Shown: one piece after another, positions 10,695-20,744 of the stretch | How the letters are laid out: every line of letters starts with the position of its first letter | How positions within the stretch are numbered: the first letter of the stretch is position 1 | Origin: Notolepis coatsorum | Lineage: Eukaryota > Chordata > Actinopteri > Aulopiformes > Paralepididae | Length of the DNA: 64,000 nucleotides | Assembly (NCBI GenBank): GCA_963971535.1 | Contig: OZ020589.1 | Location: 91,766,688 to 91,830,687, forward strand | Reading direction: 5' to 3' | The notes under the pieces: model-generated | What the model saw: the letters and a program-made list of their open reading frames with translations, nothing else | What the model was told of the DNA's origin: nothing | Databases searched by the model: none | Position numbers and translations under genes: made by a program

Positions 10695-10932
10695 GTAAGG
10701 TCAATTCATAAAGACATAATATTTGACGGCATGTATTAGAAACGTAGACCAAACTATTAGTTAGCTAACGTTAGCTGCAAGCTAGCTAGCTAGCTGGTGT
10801 TATCCTAGCTAGCTAGCTACAGTGTTATCAACATCAACTTTGCGGTCATTAATTTGCTGTCTGACTTTTCTTCCTCGCTAGTTAGCTGGTGTTTTTAGCT
10901 AACTTAACGTTTGCTAACGATCTTTTGTCCAG
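10695..10932 (+). other. Probable intron of the THAP transposase
   Basis: Bounded by GTAAGG at 10695 and a pyrimidine-rich TTTTGTCCAG ending at 10932. It is packed with GCTAGC/GTTAGCTAACG motifs. The phase between the exons does not match perfectly, so an additional change or another exon is possible. Confidence 0.4.
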
Positions 10933-11310
10933 ATGGGGAGCGCCGGCCTGTGGAGCAGCCTCCCCCAAGCCAAATGGAAGAAGGTGGACAAGAGGAGCGA
11001 GATGAACGATTGAGAAATCAACAAGCACAAATCGAATCACTGACGAGTATAAATACTGTTCTGAGACTTAATCAAGTACCAAATAGATTAACACCAGAGG
11101 TCTTGCAGCACAGCCGTGTACCAGCCTATTTCAAATATGCCACTGGATTCACTTATGATCAATTCAATAATCTATGTACTGTGTTTAATATACCTAGCAG
11201 TGAAACAGCACAGCAAACTACTGTAGCTGGTACTGTAGCTACTACTGTAGATGGTACAGTAGCTGGTACTGTAGCTACTACTGTAGCTGGTACTGTAGCT
11301 ACTACTTAAG
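10933..11310 (+). pseudogene. Transposase N-terminal fragment (THAP/DDE4-like), truncated
   Basis: The open frame reads EERDERLRNQQAQIESL, a short coiled-coil-like stretch, then RLTPEVLQHSRVPAYFKYAT and GFTYDQFNNLCTVF. The last part resembles the segment before the catalytic region of Harbinger/ISL2EU-like DDE transposases, where a short helix precedes the catalytic core. The frame then runs into a 12-bp minisatellite and stops at 11307-11309. No DDE catalytic core is present. Probably the second exon of the THAP gene upstream, broken by the junction with LINE sequence at about 11311. Confidence 0.5.
11219..11307 (+). repeat. 12-bp minisatellite, in frame
   Basis: Units ACTGTAGCTGGT and ACTGTAGCTACT alternate for about seven copies with a few substitutions. 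Because 12 is a multiple of three it stays open and encodes TVAGTVATT-type repeats at the end of the transposase fragment. Confidence 0.85.
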
Positions 11311-11344
11311 TAAAAGTAGAGAACTATTTGATATTGAATGTACT

Positions 11345-11490
11345 GTAGTGCTGAGAGACGGGAGTCTGAGGCGATGTCCTGAAGTCGTTCAAGTCGAAGG
11401 TAACTCCGCCATCACCCCAGTCATCACACACATAATAAACCTCTCCATAAAACAGGGACACGTCCCCAAGGACTTCAAAATTGCGAGAGT
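11345..11490 (+). pseudogene. LINE reverse-transcriptase fragment, left part
   Basis: Encodes ITPVITHIINLSIKQGHVPK then DFKIARV, the region before RT motif 1 of jockey/L2-like LINEs. The frame continues at 14667 after removal of the Tx1 insertion; TTGCGAGAGT stands on both sides (11481-11490 and 14657-14666). Confidence 0.7.
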
Positions 11491-11507
11491 AAAAAAAAAA
11501 AAAGCAT

Positions 11508-12539
11508 ATGACGTCTTTAGTTCACCCGGACCAAACTGGCTTCATAAGAGGCCGCCTGATCACTGATAACATAAGACGAATACTGCACGTACTAGATGCC
11601 GACAAGGATGACACCATACCTAAGGCGATGCTATCCCTGGATGCTATGAAAGCCTTTGACAGGCTGGAATGGTCGTATCTATGGGCAGTATTAGAAAGGA
11701 TGGGGTTAGGAAAAGGATTCATTGATATGATTAAAGTATTATACAAAGACCCATCGGCCATGATTACAACAGGCACAATCATCTCCAAAATCTTTCCGGT
11801 ATCACGCTCTGCCAGACAGGGTTGTCCTCTTAGTCCCGGACTATTCAATCTATCATTAGAGCCTTTAGCACAATATATAAGACAATCCCAATCCATAGAA
11901 CCAATCGTAATCAAGGGCACACAACAAAAAATTAGTTTATATGCGGACGACGTAATATTGTTCATGCAAAACCCCAACACCACATTGCCTCATCTGCTCA
12001 AGTTGATTGAGGACTTTGGTGATTTATCGGGATTTAAGATAAATTGGCCGAAGTCGGCTTTCCTTCCACTTAACACCCCTGCAAAAAAAGATATAACCCT
12101 CCCAGGAGAGATACCGATGGTAAAACATTTCAGATGCTTGGGAGTGGAAATATTCCCCACCATAAGACAAACGGTGAAGCACAATTACACAAAAATCCAA
12201 AACAAAATCAAAGACGACCTTGATAGATGGGCAAAACTTAAAAACACAGTACAAGCACGGATATCAATAGTTAAGATGGATGTACTACCTAGAATCAACT
12301 TCTTCAGTTCAATGCTACCGTTACCCCCTCCAGAGGGTTACTGGAAAAGATTACACTCCTCCACATACAAATTTATTTGGAATAACAAACCACCACGTAT
12401 AAAAAGATCCACCGCACAGAGAAATAAAGCAGATGGTGGCATGGCATTTCCAGATTTTTTTCAATATTTTAAGGCGTACACATTAAGACCATTGACAACA
12501 TGGTTTGACCCCCAAGCATTAGTATCCTGGAGAAAATGA
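11508..12539 (+). pseudogene. Tx1/L1-type ORF2, reverse-transcriptase part
   Basis: Reverse transcriptase of an L1-clade element, used for target-primed integration. The frame shows the RT fingers (HPDQTGFIRGRLITDNIRR), motif A LSLDAMKAFDRLEW (about residues 44-57), motif B ARQGCPLSPGLFNL (about 103-116), motif C ISLYADDVILF (about 144-154) and GFKINWPKS. All catalytic aspartates are present, but the endonuclease is missing and the frame stops at 12539. Coding continues in the segment after the nested insertion. Confidence 0.85.
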
Positions 12540-12635
12540 GAAGAAAACATAGTAGCCCCACATAGACTGAAGGACATAGCATACACTAAACTACCAATCA
12601 AGCACTGTGAACGAAAATTTGGCCCCATAATTACT

Positions 12636-13417
12636 CAAGTTCAAGTTCTTTAATAGTTGTCATACAGAAGTACAGAATACTTTCATACAAAATGCTTCTT
12701 ACTGTTACGCTCCAGAGACTGTGCTAGACAAGATAGTATCAAATAACATAATAACATAATATAGCATGAATTTAGAAGAAGAAAATGAGGTCACAGTGTT
12801 CGGTATAGACATATGTACAATGTTCTGAGTTACCATATAATATACAATACACAATACTATGCAGTGTACTAATGTACAGTACTATCTAGTGCAAAGCAGA
12901 AATGGGATGAGGTACAATTTTAGGTACAATTTACAGTAAGGTGTACGAGTTGTAGTGCAATCCTTCATCCATAAATATAAAGTGTGGGGAGTGGGTGCTA
13001 CAGTGTGTTTGTTTAAAGTGGGTGTGTGCTATAAAGTGTGTGGAGTGGGTGCTACAGTGTGTTTGTTTAAAGTGAGTGTGTGCGTGTGGATGTGTGTGCT
13101 ATGTGCGTTTGGTGGTTGTTGTTGTGTAGTGTTCATTCATTGTTCGTTTAGCAGCCTGATGGCCTGGGGATAGAAGCTACTTCTGAGTCTTTCTGTGCTC
13201 GCCTTGAGACTCCGGTATCGCTTGCCTGACCGCAGCAGTTCAAAGAGGCAGTTGTTCGGGTGACTGGAGTCTTTAATGATTCTCTTAGCCTTGCCCTTGC
13301 AACGCTTGTAGTAAATGTTCTGGAGGGTGGGGAGCCCCCCTCCAATTGTGCGTTCGGCTGAACGTGTCACTCTTTGTAGTCTGCTTCGGTCTTTTGCAGT
13401 GCTATTCCCAAACCAGC
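12636..13417 (-). mobile_element. L2/Rex-like LINE 3' end inserted in Tx1 LINE
   Basis: Minus-strand copy of the 3' third of the LINE at 5310-7595, with the same CTTGAA-type tail (12636-12650) and the same ORF end (SAERTIGGGLPTLQNIYYKR ... RLLNEQ, minus strand from about 13370 to 13137). It is more than half 3' UTR. It splits the Tx1 ORF2. No clear target duplication is visible at the junctions. This dates the L2/Rex-like family as active after the Tx1 insertion. Confidence 0.85.
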
Positions 13418-13442
13418 GATCCGGATATGGCGTGAATCACAA

Positions 13443-14393
13443 AAAAAAAATCCCAACCCACATAAATGGCACAATCATACTCCCTTATTCAATAACAATG
13501 CACTCTTAATTGAAAAACGACCTATAAGATTCCCTATATGGGAAGAGCAAGGCATACACTCATTAGGGGATGTTTTTAACAAACAGGGTTTTTGTAGTGA
13601 TAAAGAAATACGCAAAAAATGTAATCTCACCAAGTCCACATGGCTTTTTTACAAACAGTTACAGCTATGTTTGAAGTCTCACGGTGTTCCATTAGACAGA
13701 CCAATTGAACACCACAGATACCACAAATTCTTCTACGAAAGAGAGACATCGAGAGGTTTTGTTTCAGAATTTTATCATCAATTACTAACGTCCTCGTATG
13801 AAACCCTCCAACTAGACTCTGTCTGGAGGAGGGATATACCAGACCTGGAAAATGACTTTGATTGGCAAGGAACCTGGGCAAATGTCCGACTTACATCAAG
13901 GAACCCGGATCATCAACAAATCAATCTTAACTATATTCACAGGACATACTTGACTCCTATAAGACTGTGCCGAATGGGGCTTAAACAAGACTCCAAATGC
14001 TCCCAATGTACAAATGGGGACGAAGGGACATTTATGCACATGTATTGGGACTGCCCACCAGTTAAGGCATTCTGGAAAGATGTGACCCAACAATTATCAA
14101 AACTCGTATCTTGGAATATACCTGTACACCCCTCGGTATTACTATTGAATGATGTTTTTGAGTTTGCAGTGAATCCACAGCTAAAGAGATTGGTTTTATC
14201 GGGTATCACAGTAGCTAAAAAGCTGATCGCATCACGCTGGTTTCAACCGGAAAAAATTTGCCGTAAAGTTTGGTTTCTTACATATCTCGATGTGATTTAT
14301 CAAGAAATATCTACAGCAAGAATTCTGGGTCTCAATGAATCCAAAATGTCAATGTGGTTAGAAGTGGTGGAGAGAATAAAAGCTAGCTTATAA
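13443..14393 (+). pseudogene. Tx1/L1-type ORF2, C-terminal part
   Basis: After the nested insertion the frame resumes (NPNPHKWHNHT, then GIHSLGDVFNK and a long open frame from 13671 to the stop at 14393). Near 13998 there is CSQCTNGDEGTFMHMYWDC, the C-x2-C-x7-H-x4-C knuckle typical of the L1/Tx1 ORF2 C-terminus. The end KASL is followed by a 3' UTR of about 250 bp. Confidence 0.8.
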
Positions 14394-14666
14394 TGGTAGT
14401 GTCTGGTTAGGTGCGAGGGATAGTGGAGGTACTTCTCAAGGTGGGGTCCGGGAGGGGGGGGGTTCGAGCTGGAGCATATGTGTGTAGGTTTTTTAGATAA
14501 CAGGTATTAGGGGTATATCTTATATAAGACAATTAACTAAAATGTGATCTCATTGGATGTGCTCTGACAATGAATGCTTGTATATCTTATCGTGTGTTGT
14601 CATGTTTGTTTATGTGTTTGTTTAAAAAATAATAAAAAAATAAAATAAAAAAAAAATTGCGAGAGT

Positions 14667-14815
14667 AACACCCCTGCACAAAAAAGGCAGTAAATTAGAC
14701 CCAGGCAACTACCGCCCTGTTTCTATCCTTACCTCCATCTCGAAAGTCACAGACATTTTTTTATACGAACAGGTCGAAAAATACCCTGCGAAAAAAAATC
14801 TAATCTACGAATTCC
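14667..14815 (+). pseudogene. LINE reverse-transcriptase fragment, right part
   Basis: Continues the frame left at 11490: TPLHKKGSKLDPGNYRPV, SILTSISKV and finally a YEFQS-like phrase at about 14805. In intact relatives the phrase is followed by GFR and motif A. Here it abuts the truncated minus-strand BEL/Pao element. Confidence 0.7.
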
Positions 14816-17261
14816 AATCAGCAGGGTTGTCATTCGTTGGGACGTATCTCCATTGTTGAGGGTCTGAGCTGAGATTAATCCGTTGGACACGGTTAGAGAC
14901 AAAGGTGTGGAATCGTCTTGCTTCATTCCTTATGTATCCCAAGACTACTTTCGAATCAGTCCAGAAGAACTCCTCAGCACCAGGAGAGCCAAATTCCTCT
15001 TTGAGCAGGCTGCTCATTTTCACAGAGATAACCGCGGCTGTCAATTCCAATCTTGGAATAGTTGTGACCTTGGTCGGCGAGACACGCGTTTTTCCGATAA
15101 CCAGGGCGCAGTGGACACCTCCTTTCTCATTTTTAAGTCTCACGTACGAACATTGACCATACCCTTTAGTACTGGCATCTGAGAAATGATGCAGCTCCAC
15201 CTTTGAGACTTTTCCAAATCCAGCAGGTGAGTAGGTACGAGATATGGTGACGTTTTCCAACTGTGCTAGTTCAGCTTTCCATTTCTCACATTTTGGACGA
15301 AGCTCCTCTGGGAGAGGGTCGTCCCAGCCTGTTCCACGCCTGCACATCTCCTGGAGAATCATCTTCCCTTTGAGCAGGACCGGTGCCACAAACCCGAGGG
15401 GGTCGTACAGGGAGGCTACTGTTGACAGGATGCCACGGCGTGTAGGAGGCTGTTCTTTAAGGTTGACGTTGAGACATAAGTTGTCAGACTCCGTGTCCCA
15501 TTGAATCCCGAGAGCTCTTTCAAGTGGCAGCTCATCAAAGGTGAGGCGCATGCACTTTACGTTGGTTGCTCGTTCAGAGAGCGGGATACTCTCGAGGACA
15601 TCTCTGTTGTTTGACACAAACTTATGTAGACGGAGGCCACCTGTGGCACAGAGTTTGCGTGCTTCTTTGGCTAACTGAATTGCACTCTCAGTGTTTTCAA
15701 CACTTGTGACCCCGTCGTCCACATAAAAGTTTCTCATGACAAATCGCGATCCATGCGGGTAGGTGTGTGCCTTCTCCTTAGCTAAGTGCTTTAGTCCATA
15801 GTTGGCACACCCTGGCGAGGAGGCCGCACCAAACAGATGCACCTTCATGCGGAACTCCCTGGGCGGTGAGTTCAGGTCGCCTTGCTTCCACCAGAGAAAG
15901 CGCAAGTAGTCTCGATCAGCTTCCTGGACGTGAAATTGATGGAACATTTTTTCAACGTCGCACATCAGAGCAACTGGGTGCTGGCGAAAGCGGATGAGCA
16001 CTCCACTCAATTTGTTCAACATGTCGGGCGCAGAAAGGAGGTGGTCATTGAGGCTTGTTCCTTTGTATTTTGCTGAGCAGTCAAACACAATGCGAAGTTT
16101 GTCAGGTTTGTTTGGCTGAAAGACGCCGTGATGGGGAATGTACCACCTTTCGCCTTCTCTCCCACCATCTTCGACTGGTTCTGCGTCTCCCTTTCCTATA
16201 ACATCTTCCCTGAACTCAACATATTTCTTCTTGTACCCTTCGTCGCGCTGCAGTTTCCTTTTAAGGTGATTAAGGCGTATCAGGGCTGAGTTCTTATTGT
16301 TGGGGAGGCTGGGTCTGTTTTTGAAGGGCAGGGGCATTTTGTAATGACCTTGTTTGGTTTTCCGTATTCCTTCATCCATCATTTTCAGAAACGTGATGTC
16401 ATCTTGAGACACTGTTTTTCCGTCTTCACTGCCGTCCTTAAAGTCTGACTCTAGAATGCGGATAACATCGGCCGGTGTGGCCGGGGGTAGCTCTTTAACT
16501 GTGGTTCTGTGGCACATGCGACTGGTGCTCAACAAATCCTGGCTTTGAGCTGAGGGCCCCACGATACTCCACCCTAGATCTGTCCGTACAGCGTATGGTT
16601 CCTCATCTGCTCCGAGGATGACTTGCCTTGGAGCCATGGCTCTCGAGCAGTTATAACCTATGAGAAGACCCACTTCGCAGTCTTTTAATGTTTGGATTTC
16701 ATCTGCTATTCCTGCTAGATGACTCCATTTCTTAGCCGTCTTACAAGTGGAGATGTGTGCACGGTTTACGGGTATGCAGTCCTTAGTGTAGGCCACCGGA
16801 AGATCGACTTGAGTGGCAGAGCTATATCCTCTTACGCGAAGGCCGCAGACTCTCTCACTTGTGAGAATTGTGTCCTTTCCGCTCATGGTTGTCAGCTTCA
16901 GTTTAACTGGATGCTTGTCTGCATTAAGACCGTCACTCACCTCTTGGTCGATAAATGTAGTATCGCTTTGAGTGTCGAGAAGAGCGTAGACAAGTCTCTC
17001 CACAGTTGGGTTACTTTTGGAGGAAACCCATACTGGTAGAATCATTGATGTGCTGGATGAGCCTCCAACTGCTACACTGAGGGATCTTGCCTCAGGGTCT
17101 TGATCTGATTCTGTATCAGGTGCAGGCCTTTCTTCTCTTTGATAGTTGTTATCGTGGAGGGCTGTAGGATGTTTTCTCTTGCAGGTGTCACAGGAGTGAC
17201 GATGGTGACAGTCTTTCGCATTGTGTCCTGGCTTTAGACATCCATAGCATACTATTAGCAT
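14816..17261 (-). pseudogene. BEL/Pao pol, lacking integrase
   Basis: The minus-strand frame begins with a zinc knuckle (CYGCLKPGHNAKDC, residues 5-18) and a second CDTCKRKHPTALH. The Pao-type aspartic protease follows with LLDTQSDTTFID (about residue 91). RT has CDVEKMFHQFHV (motif A, about 433), the FGAASSPGCANY region (motif B) and FYVDDGVTS (motif C, about 511). RNase H has HHFSDASTKGYG (about 690), IPRLELTAAV and FWTDSKVVLGYI. The frame then leaves the element at NPAD and stops in foreign DNA. Integrase is missing. A normal pol of this group is some 500-700 residues longer. Confidence 0.85.
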
Positions 17262-19096
17262 GGTCTCTTCTCCTTTATGAATTTGCGTCGCTCATCCAAT
17301 GACATCTCTGTGAATCTTTCACATGCATGGAGCTGGTGTCCATCATCTTCACACTGAATGCATGGAGCCTTAGTCCTAAACTTCCGGTTCTCATTGTCAG
17401 TGTTCGCTTGAGTGGCAAGAACGCTGGCTTTGTTTCTCTTAGAGTCTCTGACATTCCCTTTATCTGCGCTAGTGGCTGATGAGTGTAGAGCTTGGAAAGA
17501 CGTGATTGGATTGCAGGCAATCTCTGCTTCAGTTGATATGAATTTTGTGAAGTCCTCGAAAGTTGGAAATTCTTGACATTCATTCAAGCGTTTTGTGACT
17601 TGACTGTTCCACTGGGCGACTGCCCAGTCTGGCAGTTTGTAAATGAGCTTTCGGTTCTCCTCACAGTCGTTGAGTATGTCAAGACCCTTGACATGAGGAA
17701 TGGCATCCCGACAGGCATTAAGAAAATCAGAGAAATCCCTGAGTCCCTCTGCATCCTTAGGCTGAATCCTCGGCCAGTTGGATAGCTTCTCTCTGAATGA
17801 TCTCTGAATGGCAAATGGCTGGCCAAAGCGATGATTCAGCTTATCCCAGGCGTCTTTGTAGGCTTCCTTGTCGTTACGATAGAACGTGCCCTCTAGAGCC
17901 TGGCTTGCTGGGCCACCAACGTACTTCTTCAGGTAGTAGAGTTTTTCAGCTGGGGTTGTTGCTCTTTGGTTGATGAGTGAGGTAAACATTGTTTTCCATT
18001 CGATGAACTGTATAGGATCACCATTGAAAACGAATGGCTCTGGTGCAGGAAGCCTACTCAAGGCTATGCTGTCATGGAAGACCTGTGCGAGAGAAGTGAT
18101 GTCAGAATGAGAGGTTGGTGCAGCATGAGATGGAAAGAGTGTGGCAGCAGGTGCGTTCCTCGTCTCTGCATTGCTTTCATTGATGTGTTCGGCAGCTTCA
18201 TGTCTGATCTGATCGTCGTAGACCTTTAGTTTGGCTTGGGCTGCGAACACTTCCTTCTTGGCCTGCAGTCGCTCCAACTCACGCCTTTGTACCTCCAGAG
18301 CCTTTCGTTGTTGTTCCTCTAGTTCGCGTATAGCTTCCCTTTGTTTTTCCTCTACTTGCATCATCTGATAGGTGGCTTCCTTTTCGGCTAGTTCAGCCGC
18401 TGCCTCCACACGCTTCGTTGTTATTATAGACGAGCCTTGTGCAGACCTGCTGCTCTGAGTTAATGCGGAGACGTCAGAGGCAGATCCATAGACCGACCTT
18501 GCGTAGTCATGGCGACGCAGTTCATGAAGTCGGCTCCTTTCCCGTTGGACATTGAAATCGTCTTCTGTACCTATGGTTCTATCATGAGCGATGTTGACTA
18601 ATTCCCTGGTTACTGTCTCGCACGTATCCACTCGTCGTCTTATGTCATTGGGAGGCGCGGCGGAACCTCTGATTTCGACATACATCATACAAACGTCCGT
18701 CTTAGACCTATTTAGTTTGTCGATGAGAGTCCAGAGCTCCTCCTCCGACATGTATGTCTTCATCTCATCTCTTGCCTTGCAAATGTCGAGCTTCCATTTT
18801 TTATACAGGTACAGCAGTCTTTTCTCCCTTTTGCATGCTTCTTCCTCTTGGTGCGCACGCATCCTTTGTGTTGGGCGCGGTGTACAGTGGGAGCATCGGA
18901 GACCTTCAGTTAGGTCATCCTCTTCCTCAGGGATATCAGTGGGACCTTTTTCCTCTTCACTAGCTTCCTTCTGTGGGTTTTCAGACTCTTCCAACCCTAG
19001 GCCTACCTCTGTATGATGCTCTTCTCCTAAGCCTTTGACCTCATCTGGGGAGCTAGTTTCCTTATATAACCCTCCTTTCCCTTCTAAGGGTGCCAT
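17255..19096 (-). CDS. BEL/Pao gag-like protein, 613 aa
   Basis: Gag is the structural protein that packages the element RNA. The frame is open from the ATG at 19096. It begins with an acidic stretch (residues about 20-65), followed by an Arg/Lys-rich region. A long coiled coil follows (about 240-300: EEKQREAIRELEEQQRKALE). Then comes the gag core resembling the DUF1759 family, with FNGDPIQFIEWKTMF (about 370) and LNHRFGQP. The end holds a first zinc knuckle, CIQCEDDGHQLHACERF (about 580). The stop falls in the second zinc knuckle, seven bases inside the pol frame. The likely cause is a small insertion of about 11 bases carrying the stop. A programmed shift is the other possibility, but the neighbouring family uses one frame. 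Confidence 0.75.
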   Translation of the reverse strand: MAPLEGKGGLYKETSSPDEVKGLGEEHHTEVGLGLEESENPQKEASEEEKGPTDIPEEEDDLTEGLRCSHCTPRPTQRMRAHQEEEACKREKRLLYLYKKWKLDICKARDEMKTYMSEEELWTLIDKLNRSKTDVCMMYVEIRGSAAPPNDIRRRVDTCETVTRELVNIAHDRTIGTEDDFNVQRERSRLHELRRHDYARSVYGSASDVSALTQSSRSAQGSSIITTKRVEAAAELAEKEATYQMMQVEEKQREAIRELEEQQRKALEVQRRELERLQAKKEVFAAQAKLKVYDDQIRHEAAEHINESNAETRNAPAATLFPSHAAPTSHSDITSLAQVFHDSIALSRLPAPEPFVFNGDPIQFIEWKTMFTSLINQRATTPAEKLYYLKKYVGGPASQALEGTFYRNDKEAYKDAWDKLNHRFGQPFAIQRSFREKLSNWPRIQPKDAEGLRDFSDFLNACRDAIPHVKGLDILNDCEENRKLIYKLPDWAVAQWNSQVTKRLNECQEFPTFEDFTKFISTEAEIACNPITSFQALHSSATSADKGNVRDSKRNKASVLATQANTDNENRKFRTKAPCIQCEDDGHQLHACERFTEMSLDERRKFIKEKRPC

Positions 19097-19283
19097 GATG
19101 AGCTAATTATTGCACCTTTCAACGTTAGAATAAAGTGAATGTGGTTGCGCCTTCATACAGAGCAGCATAGACATGGACAGAGAAATAGCACAGCATACAC
19201 TTTGAATGGTAAATTAGGGCAAATAACCAGCATTGAATGTGTTATCTATGGGCATTTACATCAGTGTTCATGCCAAAGCAATG
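19097..19283 (-). other. Leader of the older BEL/Pao element
   Basis: Non-coding sequence between its gag start and the insertion point of the younger element. I could not find a convincing tRNA primer-binding site here, so the site and the 5' LTR are probably on the far side of the insertion. Confidence 0.4.
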
Positions 19284-19288
19284 ACTAG
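19284..19288. other. Target-site duplication ACTAG, left
   Basis: ACTAG directly precedes the 5' LTR and is repeated directly after the 3' LTR at 28391-28395. Five bases is within the usual range for BEL/Pao integrase. Confidence 0.9.
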
Positions 19289-20676
19289 TGTTGTGAAGGA
19301 TCAGATTGAACCGAATATATATATTTATTTATGGATATATATTTAATAGTATTTGTATATCGTTTGATATCCCTTGTATATTCCTTGTACGTGTACACGG
19401 AATATCCCTTTATTCTACTACAGCCCATAATAGTTCATTCTCTCATTGGACAAGAACCTGGCGCCAGCAGACAGGCCCCTTGAGTCAAGTTCAAAGGTAC
19501 CGACGAGACATGCCCTTACTAGCCTCAGCTCCGCGCAGGAATACGGCTACCGAAAGCAGAGCGGCACTACTTGTCCACTGTGCATATAAATATGGCGCAA
19601 TAAATGTAGAATTCCTCTTAGTCCTTTACCCTTCTACCCAACTAAGTAACAAGACGTGAAGCCTCACCCCACGATACCGCGTGCGGTGTAGTACGGCCTG
19701 TTTGGCCTTAGAATAGCAGTGATACCTCGTGCGAATTAATAGCTGAATTGCCCGAGTTTGGCACCGTATTTCTATTAAGTAATAATAGTCTATTATGTAT
19801 GGTGCATCGTTCGGTTAGAGTTTTAAAGTGAGCAGCACCCCCATCGTTTCCTCGCGTTATCTAGAGTCTTAACCAGGTTGGGCAGACCACGCGTGGTGCT
19901 TTCATCCGAGGAGTTCTGGGCGAGGACGAGTGGACCTGCACATTGGATTACCTACCCCGACGACTGCTGAGCCCTATACGGCATGGAATATCTATTTGCT
20001 TTGGTGCTTTGATTTGTGGAGCGGATAATCGCCAACACCGGTGAGTGTTGGATTTACCCCGAGAGGAGCCAAGGTGAGACGGCGCTCAGACCAGACTGAG
20101 GTCGCCTCGCTTCTTCTCCGTTGTGGACCTACAGCTACAGCTACAGCTATCGTCTACAAGAGAGCCCAAGTGTATTCATCTGCGGATCAAGGTTCTACGG
20201 GCACTGTGTTCTGTACCTGAATTCTCCCTAGAAATCGTTGACCAGACGGGATACAGCCGACGGCTCTCCTACCCCCCCTACTGGCTTACAACCGGCGGGA
20301 CCCCTTCAGTATATTATCCAGCTATAATCATTAAGTGACCATCGCTATAATTCCCTAAAAGCCAGGTTGTATACTTGCTTCCTGTGTAACCAGAGATTGG
20401 ACATTCAGTGTTGATTTGCCTACGAGTACTCATTTGCCTTACAAGAGCATTCAATTCAAATCATAAATGTAATAAGTAATTATTATATGTACCTTTTGCT
20501 ATATATTAAATATTTGACTATTACCTTTGTGTGGACCTGATTTCATATGTGGGAAAGTGTTCATCATACTTAGATATCGTGTACTGTATGGCCAGTAATT
20601 AAAGTACATAAAGCGGTAGTGGTTTAATGATACCATACTTATCAATACAGTCAGGGAATTGTACCCCTCAGTTACA
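19289..20676 (+). repeat. 5' LTR of BEL/Pao element
   Basis: 1388 bp, TG...CA ends. A TATA-like CATATAAATATGG lies at about 19582-19594 and could drive transcription. Differences from the 3' LTR by eye: 19361, 19601, 19753, 20104 and 20560. The 117-codon and 71-codon frames inside the LTR occur in both copies but have no recognisable domain, so I do not call them genes. Confidence 0.93.
19582..19594 (+). promoter_or_regulatory. TATA-like box in the 5' LTR
   Basis: GCATATAAATATGG is the only strong TATA-like sequence in the LTR. By analogy with other LTR elements it would mark the U3/R boundary about 25-30 bases downstream. The start site itself is inferred. Confidence 0.4.
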
Positions 20677-20678
20677 AT

Positions 20679-20695
20679 TGGTCCTTCGAGCCGGA
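20679..20695 (+). promoter_or_regulatory. Primer-binding site complementary to tRNA-Tyr
   Basis: TGGTCCTTCGAGCCGGA lies two bases after the LTR end. It is complementary to the 3' end of vertebrate tRNA-Tyr including CCA (acceptor side CTCGAAGGA plus CCA), as I remember that tRNA. The match is 17 bases. It marks where minus-strand DNA synthesis is primed. Confidence 0.8.
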
Positions 20696-20744
20696 GGGTA
20701 ATTAGTGTAATATTAATATAGTGGTATTAATATTGAAATGGCCT

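Larger units (their letters stand above)
11491..14656 (+). mobile_element. L1/Tx1-type LINE, 5'-truncated, with TSD
   Basis: The insertion lies between two copies of the duplicated target TTGCGAGAGT(AA) (11481-11492 and 14657-14668). Its 3' end is A-rich (AATAAAAAAATAAAATAAAA-type). It starts within the RT fingers, so about half of ORF2 and all of ORF1 are missing, as expected for incomplete reverse transcription. It is interrupted at 12636-13417 by a different LINE. Confidence 0.85.
14816..19283 (-). mobile_element. Truncated BEL/Pao retrotransposon (older)
   Basis: Minus-strand LTR retrotransposon of the BEL/Pao superfamily, with gag at 17255-19096, a protease-RT-RNase H region at 14816-17261, and a leader up to 19283. 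Integrase and the 3' LTR are absent: the pol frame stops inside RNase H exactly where LINE sequence begins. The 5' LTR is not recognised. The young BEL/Pao element inserted at 19284-28395 probably separates this copy from its own 5' LTR, which may lie after 28396. Its proteins differ strongly from those of the young copy, so the two are different families. Confidence 0.8.

Noticed and set aside
19306..19659. 117-codon frame in the 5' LTR, repeated at 27020-27373
   Set aside because: It is preserved only because the LTRs are recent duplicates. It has no domain, includes the TATA-like region, and lies where U3/R is expected.
20721..20744. GTG as the start of gag-pol
   Set aside because: A eukaryotic retrotransposon would use ATG; the first in-frame ATG is 20745, so the eight codons before it were excluded.
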